Below the pieces are notes generated by a model. It did not search any database, was not told the origin of the DNA, and worked only from the letters and a program-made list of their open reading frames with translations. From positions 1-64,000 of the IMG/VR virus record IMGVR_UViG_3300027795_000039: a stretch of DNA of 64,000 bases, one strand, 5' to 3'. Both the position numbers and the translations under genes were made by a program. The stretch comes from a virus. This document shows positions 37,201 through 44,907 of this stretch, piece after piece; positions within the stretch are counted from its first letter, which is position 1, and each line of letters starts with the position of its first letter.

Positions 37201-38016
37201 GGTGGTGATTGACTGAGCAAGTGCAATCTGCCCGCTGTTCAAGCCTGCATATGCTGCCTTAAGCGCAGCAACCTTCGTGGCTTGTGCTTGCGCAATTGAC
37301 CCAGCTTCACCTTGAGCCACGAGTTGTCTTTGGAATGCTGTGGTTGCTGTGTCGGCAATTTTCGCATATTGCGTTTGAGTAGATTTTACTGAAGAAGCGT
37401 AAGCTGTATTGGCAGCAGCAGCGGCTGTGGCAGCTGTTGATGCGGTGGTAAATGAGCTCTTCGCAACCAAGGCGAAAGCACCGAGACCGATACCAGCTGC
37501 AGCGATGCCGGATAGGAGACCACCGGTGATAGCAATAAGCCCAGCAGCCATCGGTTCCAAAGAACTAGTAGCGAAGCCGGCTATCACCCAGATCTTCTTG
37601 AGCATCCCCATTTCCATGAAACTCTGGTTAGATGCATCTTCAGCTGATTTTGCCACCTTTTCATTTGAGTCAGAGAGACTTTTATTCGCGTTGGTAATCG
37701 CCTCTTGCAACGCTGCCAACTCGAGATCAGCTTTGATCTGGCTCTTCGTAGCATCTGTAGCAGCTTTTGTCGCGACAGTGAGTTCAATCTCACCATCAGC
37801 GTACTTGCTAGCCGCGTCTTTTGCGATGTCCATGGCAGCAGCAGCCCTATCTGCCGCTTCCATGGTCTCCAGACCCATCTGCCGAGCCTTCAACGCTGCG
37901 GTATCGGTCCGGTCACCGAATTGTTGAGTAGCTGCGATGGCTTTCTGCAGCGGCTCAGTGTACTGCGTGATGTCAGCGGTAAACTTAGCTATTGCGGGAG
38001 GCAACTCGGTGGCCAC
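34279..38016 (-). CDS. Tape measure protein
   Basis: A 1245-residue protein with helical, Ala/Lys/Ser-rich N- and C-terminal regions. It has hydrophobic segments near residues 150-190 and 625-660 (VIITIAIIALVAIVILCYI) and a repeated HWK-x2-x-F-T-like unit at about 690-800. Size, composition and position after the chaperone-like genes identify it as the ruler of tail length. At roughly 1.5 angstrom per residue it implies a tail near 190 nm. ATG start overlapped by promoter sequences on the opposite strand. Confidence 0.92.
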   Translation of the reverse strand: MATELPPAIAKFTADITQYTEPLQKAIAATQQFGDRTDTAALKARQMGLETMEAADRAAAAMDIAKDAASKYADGEIELTVATKAATDATKSQIKADLELAALQEAITNANKSLSDSNEKVAKSAEDASNQSFMEMGMLKKIWVIAGFATSSLEPMAAGLIAITGGLLSGIAAAGIGLGAFALVAKSSFTTASTAATAAAAANTAYASSVKSTQTQYAKIADTATTAFQRQLVAQGEAGSIAQAQATKVAALKAAYAGLNSGQIALAQSITTAKTSLTSFEKANSSGVSQIMAAGIGLLPRALQLLQPFLPPTEKALTSIVNELRAAMAPAQSFSNGMRQIANRAGVKLTSQPGGLVSFMTTMSKNAGPAIQKILQSIMNLAGGIGHLLEAFAPFAQVVLSGLTSMTGGFDKWAAGLSKTQGFAEFMTMVKTNGPTVVNELKNLVEIAGKFIGDMAGSDSNMVWMKYVPGLLQFANAFMKTHGALVENIMNLMMYKSIAGQAFGVVSKGFTTLKGGYTAITTTTKNLKNLSSGFNDAKKAASEATGPWGTAGGAIKKALSYPSASLGNLKKGMNDADQAAAESTGMWGTLGGNITKAVTAIKGWTIWSKISAAATKVWTGIQAAFNFVMDMNPIVIITIAIIALVAIVILCYIHFKTFRDVVNDVGRALKTGFLTALHAVEKGVGDVISFVKTHWKLLVAIFGGPIAAIAVLVATHWKQIKNFFTTAINDVIDFVKIHWKLIISIIGGPLVAVVVFVTTHWKQIVNAFSTGYNDVIKWVKKIGKDILGYFKNAATWLVNAGKDVIHGLVSGIEAIATDPIKAVENIGKSIIGAAKTVLGVFSPSTVFAEIGTQIMTGLALGMNGSKAHVEATASQIGNTITIAALTGAISSAQQSALKSQLSNALNSALTGGMEKELTKGTAAQVSTVISSINDTLKTAAAGDVISTTKESSLSKWLSNDNTTLTKLATQRTNIAHEIADAAQFAQGTAAATVSSFDLSSAMTNSSGGVASVNQIISTLSGDVGQIRSFKVNLQKIAKMGLNKNYISQIIAMGPVQGGQLAAELAGANLAQIGQINAAQTQIGAMSTSLGESAANIMYEGGSQASAGFLSGLKSQESAINTEMQKIATNMVSTLKKELGISSPSRVMIQHGLMVAEGLARGMESGAGRVSQAAGKLSSAATAGTASLSSGHRTVASTTQPIVVNLRSEVSGKVNDKELWSAVQQQTFRYNIRNSGAVTGTMRPGG

Positions 38017-38036
38017 GGATCGCCTCCACTCAGCTA

Positions 38037-38065
38037 TTTACATCACGGTGGTAGTGTGGTATAAT
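38037..38065 (+). promoter_or_regulatory. Promoter for small gene at 38098
   Basis: TTTACA, 17 bp, TATAAT with preceding GTGG; a consensus member of the repeated promoter class. Confidence 0.8.
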
Positions 38066-38097
38066 GGAACTATCAGGAACAAGGAATGGAGCAAGAA

Positions 38098-38250
38098 GTG
38101 ATCGAAGAAATGGATGCGTTCCAACAGGCAATGTATGACGCCACGGTCGCAGGTATCACCAGGTTTGATCCAAATCGTTTCCCTGAGAAGAGCTACTACT
38201 GGCTGAGGAAGTATCAGGAAGAGCTGGCAAAGTACGCGGAAGTCATTTAG
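38098..38250 (+). CDS. Small hypothetical protein, accessory gene in the tail module
   Basis: A 50-residue helical product (IEEMDAFQQAMYD, ending YQEELAKYAEVI). GTG 38098 is chosen because GGAGCAAGAA precedes it exactly as in genes at 43226 and 44444; ATG 38086 is the alternative. It has its own promoter and ends 4 nt into the convergent gene. Function unknown. Confidence 0.65.
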   Translation: MIEEMDAFQQAMYDATVAGITRFDPNRFPEKSYYWLRKYQEELAKYAEVI

Positions 38251-38684
38251 TACAAACCGCACGCGTTCTTGAACGCACTAATCGCCGCATCACGTGCCTT
38301 CATCTGCCACTTCAGCTGTGCCGGTGCCACGTACGGCCGAGGTGGCAGGTGAGACTTGTGACCTTTACCAGCCCAGCCGCCCAATTCCTGGATTCTCGCG
38401 TACACCGTCGTACCACCCACGGTCGCGGTCCACTGTCCATTACCTGTTGGTTCCAGCCTCGTCATCTTCACGGACCGACGAAGTTGACCGCTGATAAGCG
38501 ATGGTGGTGAGCCAGGTGGTGATGGAGTTGGTGTACCAGCTGGGTGAGACGACCGGCTTAGCTCGAGTTGGACACCACGAATGAGAACCGCACCAGACGC
38601 CTTCGCCGCTGCTTTTGCTGCCTCATCTGCGTGATCAATCAGGCGTTGTAGTGCGTCTTCGAGACTCTCGAAGCCAGTAGCCAT
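38247..38684 (-). CDS. HK97 gp10-like / neck protein
   Basis: A 145-residue product. An N-terminal helix (ESLEDALQRLIDHADEAA) is followed by a Pro/Ser linker, then LRRSVKMTRLEP, VGGTTVYARIQELGG and PPRPYVAPA. This order of motifs is that of HK97 gp10-like virion morphogenesis proteins. Its position between the chaperone-like genes and the tape measure is slightly unusual. Probably acts at the head-tail joint. Confidence 0.7.
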   Translation of the reverse strand: MATGFESLEDALQRLIDHADEAAKAAAKASGAVLIRGVQLELSRSSHPAGTPTPSPPGSPPSLISGQLRRSVKMTRLEPTGNGQWTATVGGTTVYARIQELGGWAGKGHKSHLPPRPYVAPAQLKWQMKARDAAISAFKNACGLY

Positions 38685-38686
38685 GC

Positions 38687-38908
38687 TTACCTCCGACGTG
38701 GGCCAGATGGTGGTGAAGAAGCGTTACCTTTCTTTTCGATGGCATGTGCTTCTGCTGCTTCGATTTCCGGCCACCACGTCACCGCATCAAGTGACGATTC
38801 TTCGGTCATCTCTTCAGTGAACCCATACGTCCTGGCGAAGAATCGCTTTGTGAAGGTATCAGGTGGCATTTTCTCCGGGAGTGGCAATTCATACTTACCA
38901 TTACTCAT
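38687..38908 (-). CDS. Probable second tail assembly chaperone
   Basis: A 73-residue acidic-basic product (FTKRFFARTYGFTEEMTEE). It starts ATGA over the stop of the gene at 38905 and precedes the tape measure by one gene. Position suggests the downstream member of a tail chaperone pair. No slippery sequence is seen at the junction, so it appears to be translated by coupling, not frameshift. Confidence 0.5.
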   Translation of the reverse strand: MSNGKYELPLPEKMPPDTFTKRFFARTYGFTEEMTEESSLDAVTWWPEIEAAEAHAIEKKGNASSPPSGPRRR

Positions 38909-39285
38909 GAAGAGGCCGCGGAGGCGGGTGACGTCTCGAGGTTTGGGACATCCACCACCTTGGCTAGCATTGGTGCGAAAATCTTTTCGAGTGCGTTCCA
39001 GTCATCGATATCCAGTGCTTCACCGAAAGCATCACGAACATGCTCGTGCCACAGCTTCGAACTGCCGGTGCACTCCGGACACGCATGACGACTCGGTAGC
39101 TCATCTGGCAGTGACCAGTCTTCCAGCAGCCGAGATAGCAACGCTGTTTCCATGAGTGACAACGTGCCACCAGATGCCTCACCGGAACCGACGATGCTGA
39201 CAGCATTCTGAACGGCGAATTTATCTTTGGCGCGAAGTGCGGTTCTAATCTCTGCTGTTGCACCAGAGGGCAGGTCAACCTTCAT
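38905..39285 (-). CDS. Probable tail assembly chaperone
   Basis: A 126-residue product located between the major tail protein and the tape measure, where the tail assembly chaperone normally lies. It contains LRAKDKFAVQNAV and helical segments ending in an acidic-Ser tail, plus a HACPEC motif. Assigned mainly by position and size. Confidence 0.55.
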   Translation of the reverse strand: MKVDLPSGATAEIRTALRAKDKFAVQNAVSIVGSGEASGGTLSLMETALLSRLLEDWSLPDELPSRHACPECTGSSKLWHEHVRDAFGEALDIDDWNALEKIFAPMLAKVVDVPNLETSPASAASS

Positions 39286-39317
39286 GTCACGACTCTCCCA
39301 TCAAGAGACGTTGGGTA

Positions 39318-39346
39318 TTTACATCACCACCATGATGTGGTATAAT
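39318..39346 (+). promoter_or_regulatory. Promoter for gene at 39380
   Basis: TTTACA, 17 bp, TATAAT, with GTGG before the -10. A CAGGAACAGGAATGAGG leader follows. Confidence 0.82.
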
Positions 39347-39379
39347 GTACTTAATCGCAGGAACAGGAATGAGGTAAAG

Positions 39380-39715
39380 ATGAGTGAGTCCCGTACCACC
39401 AAGTTCAACAGCGTACGAGTACTAAGCGCCGTCAAGAAAGTGTATGCAAGCTACATCATCGCCACCACGTGTGATTTTCCAGTCCTCCGTCAGGATCAGC
39501 GAAAGAACTGGCAGATCGTGTGGGAGGATGGACCCGTGGAGTGGGCGGTGTATTTCGCTGATGCCTGTCCACTCGGGTCTGACAGCCCAGATAAGGCAAC
39601 ACCAGTTCGTGACGCATTTTCTGGCGTTGCACAGTACCCGGCTCCCACAGGCATTCCGAGTGGCTTGCTACTCGAGCCGCAGAGTGATCACGTTCTCGGA
39701 GTCTACATGGTGTAG
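39380..39715 (+). CDS. Small hypothetical accessory protein
   Basis: A 111-residue product from ATG 39380, preceded by GAGGTAAAG. Contains VLSAVKKVYASYIIATTC, then WQIVWEDGPVEWAVYFAD. No family recognised. Single-gene transcription unit by its promoter. Confidence 0.65.
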   Translation: MSESRTTKFNSVRVLSAVKKVYASYIIATTCDFPVLRQDQRKNWQIVWEDGPVEWAVYFADACPLGSDSPDKATPVRDAFSGVAQYPAPTGIPSGLLLEPQSDHVLGVYMV

Positions 39716-39743
39716 GCCCATCCATTACACCAGCAGCTTGGTA

Positions 39744-39772
39744 TTTACATTAACGTGATGCTATGATATAGT
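39744..39772 (+). promoter_or_regulatory. Promoter for HAD-like gene
   Basis: TTTACA, 17 bp, TATAGT. The leader carries AGAACAGGAACGGGAG. Confidence 0.78.
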
Positions 39773-39804
39773 TGTAACTAAGAACAGGAACGGGAGAAAA
39801 ACCA

Positions 39805-40188
39805 ATGAAATGCGCATCAGTTGACTTCGATGGTGTACTTCACTCATTTGAGCTAGGCTGGCATGACGGTCTTATTTATGGTCGCATCGATGTCAGCCTG
39901 ATCACAGATCTTCAGGAAGCCGGTTACGCGGTTGCAGTTTCCACCTGCCGCTCGGTCATCCAGACCGGTGAAGTACTTCGCTCCCACGGCGTTTTGGTTT
40001 ACATCGACAGGAGCCGTGTTTGCACGTCCTGGAATGATCCACGTCGAGTCCTAGTCACCAACATGAAAGTTGCAGCTTCAGCTTACATCGATGACCGGGC
40101 GATCAACTACCGTTTCGATCGAAAGTCTGGTTCTCGCAGAGAAGATGTAGTTGATCTGGTACGAAGCATGTCCTACCACCTGCAATGA
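39805..40188 (+). CDS. HAD-like hydrolase
   Basis: A 127-residue product. VDFDGVLHSF near residue 6 is HAD motif I (two Asp two residues apart), VSTCRS near residue 45 resembles motif II, and AYIDDRAINY near residue 100 is motif IV. No cap domain, so probably a small phosphatase or polynucleotide-phosphatase-like protein. Substrate unknown. Own promoter upstream and a terminator downstream. Confidence 0.72.
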   Translation: MKCASVDFDGVLHSFELGWHDGLIYGRIDVSLITDLQEAGYAVAVSTCRSVIQTGEVLRSHGVLVYIDRSRVCTSWNDPRRVLVTNMKVAASAYIDDRAINYRFDRKSGSRREDVVDLVRSMSYHLQ

Positions 40189-40211
40189 TACTCATACCTC
40201 ACGCAATCACA

Positions 40212-40244
40212 GTACCAGCAGCCTGGCTGCTGGTACTCTTGTTT
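40212..40244 (+). terminator. Intrinsic terminator after HAD-like gene
   Basis: A 12-bp stem (gtaccagcagcc/ggctgctggtac) closing on a very small loop, followed by TCTTGTTT. The last T residues run into the next -35 element. Confidence 0.7.
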
Positions 40245-40270
40245 ACACCACCGGTAACAGATGGTATAGT
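40242..40270 (+). promoter_or_regulatory. Promoter for DGQHR gene
   Basis: TTTACA, 17 bp, TATAGT with preceding ATGG. Confidence 0.78.
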
Positions 40271-40307
40271 AGTACACAGGAACACGGAACGATGACTGGA
40301 GAGGCAC

Positions 40308-41120
40308 TTGCAGATTAACGTCACCGCGGAGCAGTTTGAAGCACGGGCTGAGTACCTGGACAGCCTGACACTGGGACGTAAGATGTTCCGTATCAATGAG
40401 CTGAGGTTGATGAAACCATCATTTCAGCGAACACCTAACAAGCAGCACATCACGAAAATCGTAAATGAGTGGCAACCACACCGTTTCGATGACCCTGTCG
40501 TGATCATCTGCTCAGATGGTACTCATCTTCTCGATGATGGCCAACATCGCGTTGAAGCAGCTGCAGTTAAGCTCGGCGAAGATGCTGAAATCCTGTGCCG
40601 AATCGGTTACAGTGATACTCCTGGCCTAGAATTTGTCGCACTTAACAGCACTCGCCGGCTCGTAACGGCGTACTGGAAGCACACGGCTCATCTGTCAGAT
40701 GGTGAGGATATCGCTGTTGGTGTTACGGCTATGGCTAATAACCACGGCCTGAACATCACCAAGGGTAACACACCGCGTACCATCAGTGCGGTTAATACAG
40801 TTACTAATTTGTACCAGCGAGATCAACTGGCACTCGACAGGACACTGTATGTGCTAGCCAATGTCATCGAAAACCGTGAAGATGAAGTTGGTTGGCTAAA
40901 AGCCAATGTCATCCAGGGAGTATGGTATGTCATCCATAGTTATGACTGTGATGACAAGCTCATGATCCGCGGTCTCAGTAAGATTACGCCAGAACGAGCA
41001 GCACCATACAGCGCGAACGACACGTCACGCAACGCAAGTGACATCATCATCGCTTACAATAAGGGTCAACGGGATAACAGACGAATTAACATCGCACAGC
41101 CACGTGAGGTGGAGTACTGA
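40308..41120 (+). CDS. ParB/DGQHR-like domain protein
   Basis: A 270-residue product from TTG 40308, preceded by GGAGAGGCAC. LLDDGQHRVEAAAVK near residue 84 is the DGQHR/ParB-type core motif, and PSFQRTPNKQHITKIV resembles the upstream helix of such domains. The C-terminal half is helical. ParB-like proteins bind DNA or CTP, and some are nucleases; the role here is not known. Ends 1 nt before the convergent major tail gene. Confidence 0.75.
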   Translation: MQINVTAEQFEARAEYLDSLTLGRKMFRINELRLMKPSFQRTPNKQHITKIVNEWQPHRFDDPVVIICSDGTHLLDDGQHRVEAAAVKLGEDAEILCRIGYSDTPGLEFVALNSTRRLVTAYWKHTAHLSDGEDIAVGVTAMANNHGLNITKGNTPRTISAVNTVTNLYQRDQLALDRTLYVLANVIENREDEVGWLKANVIQGVWYVIHSYDCDDKLMIRGLSKITPERAAPYSANDTSRNASDIIIAYNKGQRDNRRINIAQPREVEY

Positions 41121-42377
41121 TTAGTAAGTGGGAACGTTATTCGTCAAACTGACGGTAATTGGTCCGAGACCACCAGATCCACCGATGTTCGTGGAGTTGG
41201 CGATGCACTGGATCTCATCATCATATCCGACTAGTACCGATGACCGGTTTGGCTTTGCACTCGTGTAACCAGCTTCCTGAGCATTGATAACAACCTGGAT
41301 CAGGTTGGTACCACTGAGGCCGTTGGTAACGGTGACCTGCATCGGTGGCTGCTCGTTTTGAAGCATGCGTGTCAAACCGGTTTCATCAGTTGCCACCGAG
41401 TACATGAGTGAAGCTGTGGCATCGAGTGTACCACGGGCGATGATGAATGGTGACTGAGTACCTTGCGCGGTCCAGTAAACCTGTAGCTCTCGTTTGATGC
41501 TGAAACCATATTCGCCTGCCTGCGTCATGGTGCTACCACCGATGTCGATGACAGTTTCCCAAGCAGCGATTGGTACTGCAGGTGATGGTACGTTGACCGG
41601 CTTACCGGATCCAGCAGCCGGAACGCTCAGCCACGAGTTACCGCTTACCTTCATCTCGAATAGTTGCTCGGTATTACCGGTAATGTCGACCTGGCTGCAG
41701 CACAAGTCTGAGTAAGAACGAGCACCTGTCACCGCAGTGATGCCAGTGTAGTCTGTCGCGGTGAGCAATGGTGGCTGGCCGCTGCCGCTGTTGAGGATAG
41801 CGAATGTGTGGGTATACGGCCCCGCCACCGTCCACGCGGAACCGGTGGGGTGAGCGAACCGAGTGGGCGTATTCGCGAAGCTGATAACGGTGCCGGTGAT
41901 GGCGCTGATGATGACGACCTCAGCGATGGAACCGGTATCGAGTTGTACCGTGGAACCGGTACCGTAACCCGCTACTGATGACACGGTAGCAGACACGCCC
42001 CCGATGGGGATGGTGCCACCGAATGAGACGCCGTTGGTTGGCGAGCTGCCAGTTGATGACATGTCACCGAAAGTGTTATCGAGAAAATATCCCTCAATAT
42101 CACCGTAGAATGGGCCACCGTAGCTGAAAGTGGCATCTTCCGGGCCTTGGATGAGCTGGAAGACCTGAGCCATTGAACCACGGATGGATGTATCCATCAA
42201 CCAATGTGGCGTATCCTGTGGTTCGTACGATGACTTATCCAACGGGATGGTGCTCGCCATTCCACTGATGCCAGGATACACACCAGGGAGTTGCGCCACA
42301 CCTGGTACAGGCTGACGTGACAAGCCGAGGTAGGTAAGAGATGCTGGATAAACAGCGCTGAGCGAGGCGGCAGTCAT
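41121..42377 (-). CDS. Major tail protein
   Basis: A 418-residue beta-rich protein located upstream of the chaperone-like genes. The body follows the actinophage major tail pattern (MDTSIRGSMAQVFQLIQGPE near residue 61, later FSIKRELQVYWTAQG and QVVINAQEAGY). A compact insert at about residues 118-190 (VSATVSSVAGYGTGS, then ISAITGTVISF) is likely a surface-exposed beta domain. Forms the tail tube. Confidence 0.82.
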   Translation of the reverse strand: MTAASLSAVYPASLTYLGLSRQPVPGVAQLPGVYPGISGMASTIPLDKSSYEPQDTPHWLMDTSIRGSMAQVFQLIQGPEDATFSYGGPFYGDIEGYFLDNTFGDMSSTGSSPTNGVSFGGTIPIGGVSATVSSVAGYGTGSTVQLDTGSIAEVVIISAITGTVISFANTPTRFAHPTGSAWTVAGPYTHTFAILNSGSGQPPLLTATDYTGITAVTGARSYSDLCCSQVDITGNTEQLFEMKVSGNSWLSVPAAGSGKPVNVPSPAVPIAAWETVIDIGGSTMTQAGEYGFSIKRELQVYWTAQGTQSPFIIARGTLDATASLMYSVATDETGLTRMLQNEQPPMQVTVTNGLSGTNLIQVVINAQEAGYTSAKPNRSSVLVGYDDEIQCIANSTNIGGSGGLGPITVSLTNNVPTY

Positions 42378-42407
42378 GCGTACCCCTTCATGTGGTCGTT
42401 CTTATGG

Positions 42408-42413
42408 TATAAT
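42408..42413 (+). promoter_or_regulatory. Extended -10 for gene at 42455
   Basis: TTATGGTATAAT extended -10 with no good -35 17 bp upstream (CCTTCA). Placed like the other single-gene promoters. Confidence 0.55.
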
Positions 42414-42454
42414 GACTACGTCAAGCTCAATGAAGTAAACGTAGGAGTACTGGT

Positions 42455-42649
42455 ATGAATTACGATGATGCACTAACCGAACTCGGTGAGCAGTGGGGTT
42501 TTGGAGAAGATGATGCTCAGGCGATGCTCAACCTAGCCGCTAACCTCGGCTGGTGCGCCGTGGCGTGTTTTCCCGGTACCCCAATCACCGTGAAGTACCT
42601 GGATGAGCAGTATACGGTGACCACGCTCACGATTGAAACAGCTCAGTAA
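42455..42649 (+). CDS. Small hypothetical accessory protein
   Basis: A 64-residue product starting MNYDDALTELGEQWGFGEDD, with an amphipathic N-terminal helix and a beta-rich end. Convergent overlap of 23 nt with the head-tail gene. Function unknown. Confidence 0.6.
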   Translation: MNYDDALTELGEQWGFGEDDAQAMLNLAANLGWCAVACFPGTPITVKYLDEQYTVTTLTIETAQ

Positions 42650-43145
42650 TCGTTAGTGAAATCTGGCCATCATAGCGATTGTAACTTTGATCGCTAAGTG
42701 ACCGCAGATCTATCTGGTAGCTCATCTTCTCACCCACGTCGATAAGCCACGATTGCGTCTCATCATACGGGTCCACTGCCAGGATCGGGTTCTGACAGGT
42801 CCGGAACGCCTTCATCACAGCATCCACGATCGATGGAAACAACGTATCACTGTTCGGGTCATCATCTTGCCCGAAGTACACGATCCACACGTCCATCGCG
42901 TGGACGTCGTTCTTCCACCCGCTCGGTGTTCCCGGACCAGTGTTCCGTGGTAGCGTACCAGCGGCTGGACCGCTATTGGTACGTGACTCATCACCACGAG
43001 ATGGCCAGACGTACGCCGTCGGGATGTCCGCCTCGTCATTCGGGTCTGGCGGAGTGATGTAAGCGGTGAGCGGTGGGATGCTGCCGTAGAGTGGCAGACC
43101 GTTGATGATCTGTTGGATGGCGAGCTGGGTGGCGCCGATGGTCAT
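42627..43145 (-). CDS. Head-tail completion / tail terminator-like protein
   Basis: A 172-residue product from ATG 43145 with GGAGGCG upstream; a longer reading frame exists but lacks a ribosome site. An N-terminal helix (ATQLAIQQIINGLPL) is followed by beta strands (MDVWIVYFGQDDD, LIDVGEKMSYQIDL). Position between the connector and the major tail protein fits a tail terminator or completion protein. Confidence 0.6.
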   Translation of the reverse strand: MTIGATQLAIQQIINGLPLYGSIPPLTAYITPPDPNDEADIPTAYVWPSRGDESRTNSGPAAGTLPRNTGPGTPSGWKNDVHAMDVWIVYFGQDDDPNSDTLFPSIVDAVMKAFRTCQNPILAVDPYDETQSWLIDVGEKMSYQIDLRSLSDQSYNRYDGQISLTITELFQS

Positions 43146-43161
43146 TGACGCCTCCAGGTTG

Positions 43162-43190
43162 TTTACATCATAATGCGAGTGTGGTATAAT
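43162..43190 (+). promoter_or_regulatory. Promoter for gene at 43226
   Basis: TTTACA, 17 bp, TATAAT with GTGG before the -10. Confidence 0.82.
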
Positions 43191-43225
43191 AGAACTACCA
43201 GCAGGAACCAGGAATGGAGCAGGAA

Positions 43226-43492
43226 ATGAGCAAGTACACGAGATGGTATGGTCCAAAGGCCAAGGCTCAGGGACTGCGCCCGCAGAAGTGGATCGTCAGT
43301 GACCTGATCGAGAAGCTTGGTGAACAGTTCACGGTATTCGTCTCATTTGGGCACGTGAACGGTATCGAGGGTTTTGGTCGAGAGACTGGTAAGGTAGAAG
43401 ATGACCACTTTGTCGTCCGTACAAACGATGGAACTGGTCACGTAATCACGCGTTATCGCCTTGACAGTTCTATTCGCATTCTAGTCAAGTGA
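43226..43492 (+). CDS. Small hypothetical accessory protein
   Basis: An 88-residue product from ATG 43226, preceded by GGAGCAGGAA; ATG 43214 is an alternative. Basic start (MSKYTRWYGPKAKAQGLRP), then beta-rich. Function unknown. Confidence 0.65.
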   Translation: MSKYTRWYGPKAKAQGLRPQKWIVSDLIEKLGEQFTVFVSFGHVNGIEGFGRETGKVEDDHFVVRTNDGTGHVITRYRLDSSIRILVK

Positions 43493-43497
43493 ATAAA

Positions 43498-43537
43498 ACG
43501 GTAATCTGAGTGACGCCGATGGTCATCAGATTACCGT
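43498..43537 (+). terminator. Hairpin after gene at 43226
   Basis: A 12-bp stem (acggtaatctga/tcagattaccgt) with further pairing inside, just after the stop codon. No U-tract follows, so it may protect the mRNA end more than terminate. The remaining sequence to 43667 shows no gene. Confidence 0.45.
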
Positions 43538-43666
43538 CTCAATGTGAAGGCCTCAAACAGGCTGAGACAAACGGACATCTGATCATACTTGGCTGGTAAA
43601 CTGACTTTACTGATGGATGAACCGTGGCCTCTGTTTTGGCGGGCTTGATAAAGTACACATCAGCTG

Positions 43667-43695
43667 TTTACACTACCACGTTGATGTGGTATAAT
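43667..43695 (+). promoter_or_regulatory. Promoter for gene at 43730
   Basis: TTTACA, 17 bp, TATAAT with GTGG before the -10. Confidence 0.82.
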
Positions 43696-43729
43696 TGAAC
43701 TATCAGCAGAAACCAGGAAGGATCAAACA

Positions 43730-44059
43730 ATGGACGCAATGGCCGTTGAAGTCCTCGGTCATCTAGAAGTCAAGTTCACCGGCGTGGACATTCGTTGGGA
43801 GCCGGCGGAAGACAAGTTCTCACCCGCCCATTACTCGGTCTGGCCAACGTTTTCCGGCGTGGACCGCGAGCGCTCATCTGGTTGGGGCACGGGCAAGAGC
43901 CGGCCGCTGGCGAACCGGCTGGCGAAGGCAATCCGAGCTGGTGTGGCCATCGCCGACCTCGAGGTGCTCACCAACGTGAACGGCGAAACATACGTGAGCT
44001 ATCGGCACGTGGTTGGCGCTCGGCATCTGAACGCGGATCTGAAGCGACTCGGTTTCTAA
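43730..44059 (+). CDS. Small hypothetical accessory protein
   Basis: A 109-residue product starting MDAMAVEVLGHLEVKFTGVD, with an AGGAAGGATC site. More GC-rich than its neighbours. Mixed alpha/beta; no family recognised. Confidence 0.62.
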   Translation: MDAMAVEVLGHLEVKFTGVDIRWEPAEDKFSPAHYSVWPTFSGVDRERSSGWGTGKSRPLANRLAKAIRAGVAIADLEVLTNVNGETYVSYRHVVGARHLNADLKRLGF

Positions 44060-44068
44060 CACCGGCTA

Positions 44069-44097
44069 TTTACATCAGCCTGATGGTTTGGTATAAT
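44069..44097 (+). promoter_or_regulatory. Promoter for genes at 44134 and 44444
   Basis: TTTACA, 17 bp, TATAAT with TTGG before the -10. A second CAGGAACAGGAATGGAG leader precedes 44444 without a new promoter. Confidence 0.8.
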
Positions 44098-44133
44098 TGA
44101 ATTACAGGCAGGAACAGGAATGGAGACAGAACC

Positions 44134-44397
44134 ATGATCGCTTACACGCTCACCATCCACGATGAGAAGTACCCCACGCAGCCGGATCAAGTCGGTGGCA
44201 TCTTCACGGAACCGGCGAAGGCGATGGACCTCGCCGGACACATCTGGACCACGATGGCAGGCGCAACTGCTGCACCTCTTCACTTCAACTCCTGCGACTC
44301 TAGCTACATCGGCCTGGACTTCCACGTCGCCAGCGGTTACCGCGATTTTACTGCTGGTAAGGTGACTTTCTCAATCAACGGCTTCAACGTCAAGTAA
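44134..44397 (+). CDS. Small hypothetical accessory protein
   Basis: An 87-residue product (MIAYTLTIHDEKYP, then FTEPAKAMDLAGHIW). The layout suggests a small alpha/beta fold. No known family. Confidence 0.62.
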   Translation: MIAYTLTIHDEKYPTQPDQVGGIFTEPAKAMDLAGHIWTTMAGATAAPLHFNSCDSSYIGLDFHVASGYRDFTAGKVTFSINGFNVK

Positions 44398-44443
44398 CAC
44401 GCGACAGTGATCAGCACCGGCAGGAACAGGAATGGAGCAAAAA

Positions 44444-44593
44444 ATGGATAACAAGCAGATCGCAAGTATCATGGAGCAAGCCAAGGTGATCGTGGAAGAC
44501 GTTTTTCCTAAAGTTATCGTCATGCAGGCTGCCGCACTACCCCAGGTGGTCCAGATGCTTATTGACAACGAATCGCTGGTCACTTACCGATAA
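44444..44593 (+). CDS. Very small hypothetical protein
   Basis: A 49-residue, mostly helical product (DNKQIASIMEQAKVIVED). GGAGCAAAAA precedes the ATG. It shares the preceding promoter and is followed by a clear terminator. Confidence 0.6.
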   Translation: MDNKQIASIMEQAKVIVEDVFPKVIVMQAAALPQVVQMLIDNESLVTYR

Positions 44594-44611
44594 CACCAGG
44601 TAAACTCGCTT

Positions 44612-44641
44612 AAGCACCGGCAGGTTATTGCCGGTGCTTTC
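44612..44641 (+). terminator. Intrinsic terminator
   Basis: An 11-bp GC-rich stem (aagcaccggca/tgccggtgctt) with a 6-nt loop, ending in TTT. Closes the 44134-44593 unit. Confidence 0.75.
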
Positions 44642-44673
44642 GCATCAGATTATGCAATGAAACGGAGCATGTA

Positions 44674-44829
44674 ATGGACGCTGAAACAAAGATGCACGTA
44701 TTGAACCAGGCAGCTGATCGCTTGGAAGACGGCGTGGACGTGATCACGGTACTCGGCGAGGTATTTTCCAGTGGTTACGGGTACGGCCTGTACCAGGGTC
44801 ACTACGATAATGAGTGCCACCCTGGCTGA
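44674..44829 (+). CDS. Very small hypothetical protein
   Basis: A 51-residue product starting MDAETKMHVLNQAADRLEDG, with an amphipathic helix then an aromatic-Gly tail. ACGGAGCATGTA gives a ribosome site. No promoter is seen after the terminator, so expression is uncertain. Confidence 0.5.
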   Translation: MDAETKMHVLNQAADRLEDGVDVITVLGEVFSSGYGYGLYQGHYDNECHPG

Positions 44830-44907
44830 AGCGATGGGTCAGATCACTCGCCGGAATGGTGCTAGCAGCGGCTTGCTTATTAGCTTATATCAAAACACTT
44901 GCTAAGA

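Noticed and set aside
38687-39285. Programmed frameshift between the two chaperone-like genes
   Set aside because: The junction is a simple ATGA overlap and no heptameric slippery sequence was found near it.
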